A program made the position numbers and the translations under genes. Below are positions 1-7,514 of a DNA stretch of 64,000 bases, piece after piece (position 1 is the first letter of the stretch; each line of letters begins with the position of its first letter). This stretch comes from Caryophanon sp036309765 (lineage in GTDB: Bacteria; Bacillota; Bacilli; Bacillales_A; Planococcaceae). The notes beneath the pieces were generated by a model, which saw nothing but the letters and a program-made list of their open reading frames with translations, did no database searches and was not told the origin of the DNA. Location: contig JAXJTE010000168.1 in the NCBI GenBank assembly GCA_036309765.1, forward strand, positions 1-64,000, read 5' to 3'.

Positions 1-114
1 TAGCTGCTGAATGTGCTGAGAGACAGTCGGCTGCGAGCAAAATAAGCGCTTTGCCGTTTCCGTGAACGATTTACATTCAGCGAGTATCATAAATGTTTTA
101 TAACGATCGGTCAT
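1..114 (-). CDS. LysR-type transcriptional regulator, N-terminal fragment (cut by window edge)
   Basis: Only the first 38 codons are inside the window, read from an ATG at 114 on the minus strand, with an AAAGGAGCG-type ribosome binding site just upstream. The visible residues (MTDRYKTFMILAECKSF... TAKRLFCSQPTVSQHIQQL) are the winged helix-turn-helix of a LysR regulator: helix 1 with the F-L-A/E-S-F-T pattern, then the recognition helix with S-Q-P-T-V-S-Q-H-I. The effector domain lies outside, so the regulon cannot be guessed. Its distance from lpdA and the terminator between them make it an independent unit. Confidence 0.85.
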   Translation of the reverse strand, partial: MTDRYKTFMILAECKSFTETAKRLFCSQPTVSQHIQQL

Positions 115-370
115 TGCTTATACGCTCCTTTTGTTGAAATGAATGCCGCTACTCACGCAATGCGGCACGCTTTCGTCTTGTTCGACTATAAATGACGAAA
201 ACATATGACATTATAACTAACTATGCCACCGTCTTATCAAAATTTCGAGCGATTTGCTTAGAATGAATTAGAAAAATGCGTAGTTTCAATAGTATTATTA
301 CATTTTCTAATAGAAGTCACGCTCATTGTACAGTATTTACGTAAAATTTCCTTCCCGTTCAATATGGACA
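115..370. other. Intergenic region without recognised gene
   Basis: AT-rich spacer between the LysR start and the PDH operon terminator. It must hold the promoter of the LysR gene (minus strand). I see no ORF with a ribosome binding site, no strong hairpin and no repeat in it. Confidence 0.5.
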
Positions 371-418
371 AAACAAAAAAGGGGCTACACAATAAGCCGA
401 AACTTATTGCGTAGCCCC
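371..418 (-). terminator. Terminator of the PDH operon
   Basis: A 16-bp stem with one mismatch (381-396 with 403-418, GGGGCTAC core, CCGAAA loop) is followed on the minus strand by a T-rich run. It lies 7 bp beyond the lpdA stop codon. Confidence 0.9.
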
Positions 419-424
419 TCGTAA

Positions 425-1834
425 TTATTTAGAAATGATATGGATTGGGTTGCCTAGTAATACTTCAGCCGTTTCCATTGTAATTTCACCTAACGTTGGG
501 TGAGCGTGGATTGTTAACGCGATATCTTCTGCTGTCATACCAGCTTCGATAGCTAAGCCCATTTCAGCGATCATATCAGATGCACCTGCACCTACGATTT
601 GAGCACCGATTAATAAGCCGTCTTCTTTACGCGCAACTAATTTCACGAATCCTTCTGTTTGGTTTAGTGCTAATGCACGACCGTTTGCAGCGAATGGGAA
701 TTTCGCAGCTGTTACGTCGAATCCTTCAGCTTTTGCTTGCTCTTCGTTGTAACCTACAGTAGCCATTTCTGGATCTGTGAAGCATACTGCTGGAATTGCT
801 AAGTAATCAACTACTGATGGTTCACCAGCGATTGCTTCAGCAGCAACTTTACCTTCGTATGATGCTTTATGTGCAAGTTGAGGACCAGAAACGATGTCGC
901 CGATTGCATAAATGTTTGGTACTGATGTACGGCATTGTTTATCAACTTCTAATAAACCGCGCTCTGCAAACTTAATACCAACTTCTTCTAAGCCCATTTC
1001 GTCAGTGTTTGGACGACGACCTACAGTTACTAATACGTAGTTCGCTTCCACTGATTTTTCTTCGCCGTTAGCTTCGTATTTCACGATTACGCCATTAGCT
1101 GTTTCTTCAACGCCTTTAGCTGATGCGCCAACGATTACTTCAACGCCTTTAGCTTTTAAGCCTTTTTTAACAACTGCTGTCATTTGTTTTTCGAAACCAG
1201 CTAAAATGTCTTGACCGCCTTCGATAATTGTTACTTGAGAACCTAAGTTAGCGTAAGCAGAACCTAGCTCAGTACCGATGTAACCACCACCGATTACAAC
1301 TAATTTCTCTGGTACTTCAGGGAATGCTAAAGCACCTGTAGAAGAAACTACGCGCTCAGTGAATTTGAATGTTGGAATCTCGATTGGACGAGAACCCGTT
1401 GCGATGATTGCGTTTTTGAATGTGTAAGTTTGAGCGCTTTCGCCGTTAATTACACGTACAGTGTTCGCGTCTACGAAGTAAGCTTCACCTTCAACTACGT
1501 CAATTTTGTTGCCTTTTAATAAAGAGCTTACGCCGCCAGTTAATTTTTTAACTACGCCGTCTTTGAATGCTTGTGCTTTTGACCAGTCAAGCTTCACGTC
1601 TGCAATAACACCCATATCATCTGAATGTTTTGCATGCTCGTAACGGTGACCTACAGAAATTAATGCTTTTGATGGGATACAACCAACGTTTAAGCATACA
1701 CCGCCGATTGTGCCACGCTCAACAACTGTTACTTTTTGTCCTGTTTGTGCTGCACGAATTGCTGCAACGTATCCTCCAGGACCTGATCCTACTACTAAAG
1801 TATCTAACTCGATTGGGAAATCTCCTACTACCAT
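425..1834 (-). CDS. pdhD: Dihydrolipoyl dehydrogenase, E3 of the pyruvate dehydrogenase complex
   Basis: 469 residues, the usual E3 length. It reoxidises the dihydrolipoyl groups of E2 with NAD+ through FAD and a redox-active disulfide. Visible features are the FAD-binding GSGPGG near residue 16, the disulfide motif GGVCLNVGC (C47, C52), the NAD-binding GGGYIGTELG around 180, a second FAD motif ending AIGD, and the C-terminal HAHPTLGE with the catalytic His-Glu pair. It is the last gene of the pdhA-pdhB-pdhC-pdhD operon, 6 bp after E2, and is followed by a terminator. As in other Bacillales this E3 may also serve other 2-oxoacid complexes. Confidence 0.97.
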   Translation of the reverse strand: MVVGDFPIELDTLVVGSGPGGYVAAIRAAQTGQKVTVVERGTIGGVCLNVGCIPSKALISVGHRYEHAKHSDDMGVIADVKLDWSKAQAFKDGVVKKLTGGVSSLLKGNKIDVVEGEAYFVDANTVRVINGESAQTYTFKNAIIATGSRPIEIPTFKFTERVVSSTGALAFPEVPEKLVVIGGGYIGTELGSAYANLGSQVTIIEGGQDILAGFEKQMTAVVKKGLKAKGVEVIVGASAKGVEETANGVIVKYEANGEEKSVEANYVLVTVGRRPNTDEMGLEEVGIKFAERGLLEVDKQCRTSVPNIYAIGDIVSGPQLAHKASYEGKVAAEAIAGEPSVVDYLAIPAVCFTDPEMATVGYNEEQAKAEGFDVTAAKFPFAANGRALALNQTEGFVKLVARKEDGLLIGAQIVGAGASDMIAEMGLAIEAGMTAEDIALTIHAHPTLGEITMETAEVLLGNPIHIISK

Positions 1835-1840
1835 AATGTA

Positions 1841-3121
1841 TTATGCCTCCATTAATAAAAGTTCTGGCTCACTTAACAAACGCTTTAAATAATTTAAAGC
1901 ATTTTGCGCCGTGGCACCATCGATCATTCGATGGTCAAAGCTCAATGATAATGCTAACACATGTGCACCTACAATTTCACCATTTTTTATTACAGGTTTC
2001 TCAGAAATTCGTCCGATGCCTAAAATTGCGACCTCTGGATGGTTAATTACTGGCGTAAACCATTGACCACCTGCCGAGCCAATATTCGTAATCGACATCG
2101 ATGCGCCTTTCATTTCATGCGGTGCAAGCTTGCCGTCACGTGCTTTCGTTGCTAAATCGTTAATTTCATTTGATAAGGCAAAAATCGATTGGCGATCCGC
2201 GTGCTTAATTACAGGAACGAGCAAGCCTTTTTCTGTATCGGCTGCAATGCCTACATTATAATAATGTTTTTGAATAATTTCTTGTGTCGCGTCATCTAAT
2301 GAGCGATTAAACTCAGGGAACTTGCGTAATGTTGCGACTAACGCCTTCACAACATACGGTAAGTACGTTAATTTCACGCCTTGCTCCGCTGCCATATCCT
2401 TGAACTTTTTACGATGTGCGACAAGCTCCGTTACGTCTACTTCGTCCATTAACGTAACATGCGGTGCTGTTTGCTTCGAGTGTACCATCGCTTTTGCAAT
2501 CGCACGACGAATACCAGACATTTTTTCGCGAGTTTCTGGGAATTCCCCTTCAAGTACGACTGGTGCTGCTTGTGGCGCTGTCGTTTCCTCGACTGCCGCT
2601 TCGTCTACTTGCGGTGCTTCGACAGCTACTTGTTGTCCACCACTTGCGAACGTTTCGATATCTTCTTTCATAATGCGCCCGTTTTTACCTGAGCCTGCTA
2701 CGTCTTGAATATTAATGCCTTGCTCACGCGCAAACTTACGCACAGATGGCATTGCGATGACGCGCTTTGTTGCATCCGCTTCAGTTTCAGTTGGTACTGA
2801 CTTTACTTCTACTGGTGCTTCTGTCGTCGCGGCTGCCTTTTCTTCCGCATGCTCGTCGCCTTTAAGCTTTAAGTCCTCATAGCCTGGTGCGTCTAAACGA
2901 ATGAGTATATCGCCAACAACCGCTACTGTACCCTCGCCTACAAGCACTTCCTCTACTGTACCCTCTACTGGAGAAGGAATTTCAACGACTGCTTTGTCGT
3001 TTTGCACTTCACATAAAATGTCGTCCTCTTTTACAGTGTCGCCTGCTTTAACGAACCATTTAACGATTTCGCCCTCGTGGATGCCCTCGCCAATGTCCGG
3101 TAGTCTGAATTCAAATGCCAA
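1841..3121 (-). CDS. pdhC: Dihydrolipoamide acetyltransferase, E2 of pyruvate dehydrogenase
   Basis: 426 residues with the classical modular layout. A single N-terminal lipoyl domain carries the lipoyl-lysine in VQNDKAVVEIP (K43). A Glu/Ala/Thr-rich linker follows, then a peripheral subunit-binding domain (about 118-157, MPSVRKFAREQGI), a second flexible linker and the catalytic acyltransferase domain with LSFDHRMIDGA near the C-terminus. It transfers the acetyl group from E1 to CoA and forms the core of the complex. Third gene of the operon, 19 bp after E1 beta. Confidence 0.97.
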   Translation of the reverse strand: MAFEFRLPDIGEGIHEGEIVKWFVKAGDTVKEDDILCEVQNDKAVVEIPSPVEGTVEEVLVGEGTVAVVGDILIRLDAPGYEDLKLKGDEHAEEKAAATTEAPVEVKSVPTETEADATKRVIAMPSVRKFAREQGINIQDVAGSGKNGRIMKEDIETFASGGQQVAVEAPQVDEAAVEETTAPQAAPVVLEGEFPETREKMSGIRRAIAKAMVHSKQTAPHVTLMDEVDVTELVAHRKKFKDMAAEQGVKLTYLPYVVKALVATLRKFPEFNRSLDDATQEIIQKHYYNVGIAADTEKGLLVPVIKHADRQSIFALSNEINDLATKARDGKLAPHEMKGASMSITNIGSAGGQWFTPVINHPEVAILGIGRISEKPVIKNGEIVGAHVLALSLSFDHRMIDGATAQNALNYLKRLLSEPELLLMEA

Positions 3122-3140
3122 TGCTCTTCACCTCGTCCAA

Positions 3141-4118
3141 TTAGAATGTTAAAACTTTTTTCGCTGTTTCATATACGTCTTTATATGTCGGTAACCATAC
3201 ACCCTCTGCTTGTGGGAATGGATAAATTGTATCTGGAGCTGCTACGCGCAGTACAGGTGCTTCTAGTGAAAGAATGGCACGCTCGGTAATTTCTGCTACG
3301 ACGTTCGCTGCAATACCTGCTTGCTTTTGTGCCTCTTGTACGACGATTGCGCGGTTTGTTTTTTCAACCGATGCGATAATTGTTTCGATATCAAGCGGCT
3401 GAATTGTACGTAAGTCGATTACTTCAACCGAGTGCCCTTCCTTTTCAAGCTCCTCAGCTGCCTTTAATGATTCATGCACCATTAAACCGTATGCGATGAT
3501 CGTTAAATCTGCTCCTTCACGCTTCACAGCTGCTTTCCCTAAAGGAATTGTGTATGATTCTTCCGGCACTTCTTCACGGAACGAGCGATATAGCTTTAAG
3601 TGCTCTAGGAAAATAACTGGGTCGTTATCGCGAATCGACGAAATAAGTAGCCCTTTTGCTTCGTAAGGCGTTGATGGTACAACAACTTTTAAGCCTGGTT
3701 GCTGCGCCATTAACCCTTCTAATGAATCCGAGTGCATTTCTGGTGTGTGTACGCCGCCACCAAACGGAGAACGAATCGTTACCGGTGCGTTGTATACGCC
3801 GCCTGAACGGTAGCTCATACGCGCAAGTTGGCCACTAATTGAGTCCATTACTTCATAGACGAAGCCGAAAAACTGAATTTCTGGTACGGGACGGAAGCCT
3901 GTTAACGATAAACCAATCGCTAAGCCGCCGATACCTGATTCTGCAAGTGGCGTATCAAATACACGCTCTTCACCGAATTCTTTTTGTAAACCTTCTGTTG
4001 CGCGGAATACACCGCCGTTTACGCCAACGTCTTCACCGAATACAAGCACGTTTTCATCGTCTCGTAGCTCGCAACGTAATGCATCTGTAATTGCTTGAAT
4101 CATCGTCATTTGTGCCAT
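3141..4118 (-). CDS. pdhB: Pyruvate dehydrogenase E1 component, beta subunit
   Basis: 325 residues starting MAQMTMIQAITDALRCEL, the standard beginning of Bacillales PdhB. With PdhA it forms the thiamine diphosphate-dependent alpha2-beta2 decarboxylase. The conserved stretches LVFGEDVGVNGGVFRAT and FDTPLAESGIGGLAIG are present. A Pdh branch is favoured over a branched-chain dehydrogenase because the order E1a-E1b-E2-E3 sits next to def/ykrA/rnjA exactly as the B. subtilis pdh locus does. It is separated from pdhA by only 3 bp, implying translational coupling. Confidence 0.96.
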   Translation of the reverse strand: MAQMTMIQAITDALRCELRDDENVLVFGEDVGVNGGVFRATEGLQKEFGEERVFDTPLAESGIGGLAIGLSLTGFRPVPEIQFFGFVYEVMDSISGQLARMSYRSGGVYNAPVTIRSPFGGGVHTPEMHSDSLEGLMAQQPGLKVVVPSTPYEAKGLLISSIRDNDPVIFLEHLKLYRSFREEVPEESYTIPLGKAAVKREGADLTIIAYGLMVHESLKAAEELEKEGHSVEVIDLRTIQPLDIETIIASVEKTNRAIVVQEAQKQAGIAANVVAEITERAILSLEAPVLRVAAPDTIYPFPQAEGVWLPTYKDVYETAKKVLTF

Positions 4119-4121
4119 CGC

Positions 4122-5231
4122 TTATTTCGACTCCTTCTCTAAGTAAATTTTTAGCTGCTCTTGTAAGTTGTATGGTAAGTCGCCGCGGTGCATGTTTTGA
4201 ATTAACTCCGAAACTTTTTGCTTTGGCGCTTTGTCTGCTTCTTTAATGGCTTCTTTAATTTCTTCCTTCGCACGTTCGATGACTGCTTCTTCCTTTGCCT
4301 CATCCCATAAACCTTTTGCTTCTAGGAACTTGCGGAAGCGCACGATTGGGTCTTTTACTACCCATTCGTTATCCGTATCTGTCGTACGGTAGCGCGTCGG
4401 GTCGTCCCCTGCCATCGTATGTGGGCCGTAGCGGTAGCAAAGCGTCTCGATTAATGTCGGGCCGCCGCCTGCAACTGCTCGGTCACGCGCATCTTTCGTT
4501 ACTTTATAAACGGCTAATGGATCCATGCCGTCTACGTATACAGACGGAATGCCTGCTGCAATCCCTTTTTGCGCGAGCGTCTTTGCAACTGATTGCACTT
4601 TACGCGGCGTTGAAATCGCAAATTGGTTGTTTTGAATGAAGAAAATTGCTGGCGTTTGCTGTGCCCCTGCAAACGTAATCCCTTCATAGAAATCCCCTTG
4701 CGATGAACCGCCGTCACCTGTGTACGTTACCGCTACTGCGTCCGCTTTACGCTTTTTCAGACCAAGTGCTACACCTGCTGCTTGAATGTACTGCGCCCCA
4801 ATAATAATTTGTGGTGCTAATACGTTTACTCCCTCTGGCGCTTGGTTGCCGATGAAATGTCCGCGCGAGAATAAAAACGCCTTTGATAACGGTAAGCCGT
4901 GCCATACAATTTGAGGTACATCTCGGTAACCTGGTAAAATCCAGTCTTGCTTTTCAAGTGCGAAGTGTGACGCGATTTGCGACGCCTCTTGCCCTGCTGT
5001 CGGTGCGTAGAAGCCTAAGCGCCCTTGACGGTTTAATGAGATTGAGCGTTGATCTAATACGCGTGTATACACCATGCGCGTCATTAACTCAACTAGCTGC
5101 TCGTCTGAAAGCTGTGGCATTTCCGCCTCGTTTACGATTTCGCCTTCCTCATTTAAAATTTGGAACAATTCAAATTTACTTTCGATTTCTTCCACTAACG
5201 CTTTTGGGTCAAATTTGTTGTTTTCCGCCAT
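4122..5231 (-). CDS. pdhA: Pyruvate dehydrogenase E1 component, alpha subunit
   Basis: 369 residues. The thiamine diphosphate-binding GDG...N motif is visible as TGDGGSSQGDFYEG followed by IQNNQFAIS, and the phosphorylation-loop-like segment YRYGPHTMAGDDPTRYR is typical of bacterial E1 alpha. First gene of the operon. The ATG is preceded by AAAAGGAGCTGG, and a consensus-like promoter lies about 75 bp upstream. Compared with B. subtilis, ykyA is missing between pdhA and def. Confidence 0.97.
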   Translation of the reverse strand: MAENNKFDPKALVEEIESKFELFQILNEEGEIVNEAEMPQLSDEQLVELMTRMVYTRVLDQRSISLNRQGRLGFYAPTAGQEASQIASHFALEKQDWILPGYRDVPQIVWHGLPLSKAFLFSRGHFIGNQAPEGVNVLAPQIIIGAQYIQAAGVALGLKKRKADAVAVTYTGDGGSSQGDFYEGITFAGAQQTPAIFFIQNNQFAISTPRKVQSVAKTLAQKGIAAGIPSVYVDGMDPLAVYKVTKDARDRAVAGGGPTLIETLCYRYGPHTMAGDDPTRYRTTDTDNEWVVKDPIVRFRKFLEAKGLWDEAKEEAVIERAKEEIKEAIKEADKAPKQKVSELIQNMHRGDLPYNLQEQLKIYLEKESK

Positions 5232-5306
5232 CGTTTCCAGCTCCTTTTAATTTATCTGTATTATATTTTTTCGAATTTAAATTAGTACAACCTTTATCTA
5301 TTTTGA

Positions 5307-5335
5307 AGTATACGCTACAGAACTTCATCGGTCAA
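5307..5335 (-). promoter_or_regulatory. Sigma-A-type promoter of the pdh operon
   Basis: On the minus strand TTGACC (5335-5330) is separated by exactly 17 bp from TATACT (5312-5307). Transcription would start near 5300, giving a leader of about 70 nt before pdhA. Confidence 0.75.
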
Positions 5336-5529
5336 TCGAGAAATATAAGCAAAAATCACATTTTTTCTCGACTTAACATCGCGACGTAAACTGTATTATT
5401 CTGTATCATAAAAATTTTAATTCTGTATTATAACAATATTTATTTACGAAAAAGTGACATGATTTATCACACGATTCGTTTCGTCGTGTTGTATACTAAA
5501 TGCACAAGAAATGAAAGGAAGTATGCAAA

Positions 5530-6087
5530 ATGATTACAATGGATGACATTATTCGTGAAGGTCACGAAACGCTGCGTACAAAAGCGGCAGAAATGACATT
5601 CCCATTAACAGCTGAGGAACGCCAACTTGCAGCCGATATGATGGAGTTTTTAGTCAATAGCCAAGATCCAATCATGGCTGAAAAATACAATTTACGTGGA
5701 GGCATTGGCTTAGCAGCGAACCAAGTAAACGTCGCTAAGCGCTTGTTCGCCCTACATTTAACAGACGAAAAGGATGAACAGATAAGCTTCGTTGCAATCA
5801 ACCCGAAAATCGTCAGCCATTCTGTTGAGCAAACGTACATTACGTCTGGTGAAGGTTGCTTATCAGTAGACCGCAACGTGCCTGGTTATGTACCTCGCTA
5901 CGCCCGTATTACAGTGAAGTTTAAAGACGTAGACGGCAACGAGCATAAAATTCGTTTATCAGGCTTACCTGCCATCGCATTCCAACACGAGCTTGACCAT
6001 TTAAACGGCGTCATGTTTTATGACCGCATTAACGATAAAGACCCGTTTGGACCAATCGACAATAGCACGCCGTTTGAACGCGCGTAA
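5530..6087 (+). CDS. def: Peptide deformylase
   Basis: 185 residues, close to the B. subtilis YkrB (DefB) type. It removes the N-formyl group from nascent proteins. All three metal/catalytic motifs are visible: GGIGLAANQV (motif 1), GEGCLSV (motif 2, Cys ligand) and HELDHLNGV (motif 3, two His ligands and catalytic Glu). A GAAAGGAAG ribosome binding site precedes the ATG. It is divergent from pdhA and convergent with the HAD gene, the same gene order as in B. subtilis. Confidence 0.96.
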   Translation: MITMDDIIREGHETLRTKAAEMTFPLTAEERQLAADMMEFLVNSQDPIMAEKYNLRGGIGLAANQVNVAKRLFALHLTDEKDEQISFVAINPKIVSHSVEQTYITSGEGCLSVDRNVPGYVPRYARITVKFKDVDGNEHKIRLSGLPAIAFQHELDHLNGVMFYDRINDKDPFGPIDNSTPFERA

Positions 6088-6137
6088 AAAAAGCCGCTGT
6101 TGTTCTTGTTCCACCGTGGCATACTATTCAAACACAC

Positions 6138-6174
6138 AAAAGGTGTACTCGAAAAAATTTCGAGTACACCTTTT
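6138..6174. terminator. Bidirectional terminator between def and HAD phosphatase
   Basis: A perfect 17-bp stem (6138-6154 with 6158-6174, core AAAAGGTGTACTCGAAA) with flanking A/T runs serves both convergent genes. Confidence 0.92.
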
Positions 6175-6179
6175 GTCAT

Positions 6180-6953
6180 TTAAATTAACTTCAGCATGCG
6201 CATTGCCTGCGACAGCCCTTCGTCATCTACGTGTGCAACGACGTAATCGGCCGCTGCTTTCGCTTTTTTATGCCCGTTACCTAAGCAAACACCAATGCCT
6301 GCTACTTGAAGCATTTCAACATCGTTTAAGCCGTCACCAAACGCAATGACGTCTTCCATCGAAAATCCAAGACGCTCCGCAAGCTTTTGAATGCCACGCG
6401 CTTTGGAGCCAGCTTTCGGCAACACGTCGCATGATGCTTCGTGCCAGCGCACAAGCTGCACGTAATCGAAGCGCTCTGTATATATACGCTCTTGCTCGAC
6501 TGGTGTGTATAGCAACAGCTGATACACTGGATTGTTTTTAAAGTAATTTGCTTCGACGCGCGGGTACGGATATTTCAGCGTGCCAAGTGACGCTCCGATG
6601 CCGTCGTGATTCGGCACAGACGCAATCATTTCCGTTGCGGTCATGAAAACGACTGGCTCATTGCGGCTAGCGGCAAACGCGATAATGTCGTGTTGCTGCT
6701 CCTTCGTTAACTCGTCGGTGAAAATAATGTCGCCCTCATGCACGACGTATTGCCCGTTGTATGTCACGAACGTGTCAATTGCGAGTTCTCGGCGCAGTTC
6801 GTTAATCATAAATGGGCCGCGACCTGTTGCAATCGCTACAAGATGCCCGTTTTCCTTTGCTCGGTGAATCGCTTCCTTTGTGGCGTACGATAATTGCTTT
6901 TTACTGTTATACAATGTACCGTCTACATCGAAAAATAATAATTTGTTTGTCAT
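6180..6953 (-). CDS. ykrA: Cof-type HAD phosphatase (YkrA-like)
   Basis: 257 residues. The HAD motifs are seen as DVDGTL (motif I, residues 9-14), ATGRG (motif II region), the conserved Lys in PKAGSKARGI and GDGLNDVEML (motif IV). The cap is the C2B type of Cof/YkrA phosphatases, which hydrolyse sugar phosphates or cofactors such as FMN or PLP. The exact substrate is not readable from sequence. Its position between def and rpoY/rnjA matches ykrA of B. subtilis. Confidence 0.9.
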   Translation of the reverse strand: MTNKLLFFDVDGTLYNSKKQLSYATKEAIHRAKENGHLVAIATGRGPFMINELRRELAIDTFVTYNGQYVVHEGDIIFTDELTKEQQHDIIAFAASRNEPVVFMTATEMIASVPNHDGIGASLGTLKYPYPRVEANYFKNNPVYQLLLYTPVEQERIYTERFDYVQLVRWHEASCDVLPKAGSKARGIQKLAERLGFSMEDVIAFGDGLNDVEMLQVAGIGVCLGNGHKKAKAAADYVVAHVDDEGLSQAMRMLKLI

Positions 6954-7001
6954 GCTTAAGCTCCTTACTCTATTTCAAAAGATTTGTCAATTATTTCGTT
7001 C

Positions 7002-7030
7002 TTTACTTATTTGATTTTTTAGATTATACT
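7002..7030 (+). promoter_or_regulatory. Promoter for the small peptide gene
   Basis: TTTACT (7002-7007), a 17-bp spacer and TATACT (7025-7030) form a good sigma-A promoter immediately upstream of the 23-codon ORF. The predicted start is near 7037. Confidence 0.65.
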
Positions 7031-7055
7031 ATTATTAAGTAAGGAGTGATTCGCC

Positions 7056-7127
7056 ATGTTAAAACGATTAAAACGTAAGATTTTGAGACGACTTAATGGC
7101 ATCCTTAATAAAAAAACAATCGCATAG
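7056..7127 (+). CDS. Small cationic amphipathic peptide, 23 residues, function unknown
   Basis: ATG at 7056 with a full AAGGAGTG ribosome binding site 7-8 bp upstream, ending at TAG 7127. The peptide starts MLKRLKRKILRRLNG and ends NKKTIA. It has ten Lys/Arg, no acidic residue and a regular Leu/Ile spacing that would give an amphipathic helix. It has its own promoter (7002-7030) and its own terminator (7164-7200), so it is a separate transcription unit of about 160 nt. It is shorter than automatic gene callers accept. It could be a membrane-active or antimicrobial-like peptide, a nucleic-acid or protein-binding microprotein, or a dual-function small RNA. I do not recognise a family. Confidence 0.6.
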   Translation: MLKRLKRKILRRLNGILNKKTIA

Positions 7128-7163
7128 CCTGCGAAAAATGATGTGTATTCTTTTTCCTTTGAT

Positions 7164-7200
7164 GGAGTTGCTTACGAAAAAAGCAACTCCTTTCTTTATT
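7164..7200 (+). terminator. Terminator of the small peptide unit
   Basis: A perfect 10-bp stem GGAGTTGCTT (7164-7173) / AAGCAACTCC (7181-7190), a 7-nt loop, then TTTCTTTATTTT. Confidence 0.88.
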
Positions 7201-7299
7201 TTAAGGTAGCCGCGTGATAATATAAAGGAAATGCATTAATTTTTAGGCGAGGTTGTGCCATAATGCAATAATACTGAACGTTTTAAAGGAGCGTAAAAC

Positions 7300-7509
7300 A
7301 TGATTTACAAAGTTTATTACCAAGAAGATGCGCAGGAAGTACCAGTTCGCGAAAACACAAAAAGCCTATACTTAGAGGCAACAAACGAGCGCGATGTTCG
7401 TAACAAACTAAAAGACCGCAAATACAACATCGAGTTCATTCAACTGCTTGAAGGCAACTACTTAACGTACGAGCAGGCAAGCCCGAACTTCAAATTGGAG
7501 AATATTTAG
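7300..7509 (+). CDS. rpoY: RNA polymerase epsilon subunit (DUF1447)
   Basis: 69 residues, MIYKVYYQEDAQEVPVRENT..., the canonical YkzG/RpoY start. It is a small accessory subunit of Firmicutes RNA polymerase that binds near the beta' jaw. The ribosome binding site AAAGGAGCG is good. The gene ends 5 bp before rnjA and is surely co-transcribed with it, a linkage conserved across Bacillales. An extended -10-like TGCCATAAT lies at 7256-7264 in the leader. Confidence 0.95.
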   Translation: MIYKVYYQEDAQEVPVRENTKSLYLEATNERDVRNKLKDRKYNIEFIQLLEGNYLTYEQASPNFKLENI

Positions 7510-7514
7510 TCCTG

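Noticed and set aside
4883..5389. 168-codon frame antisense to pdhA running into its promoter
   Set aside because: pdhA is unmistakable on the other strand; the antisense frame has no start signals or family similarity.
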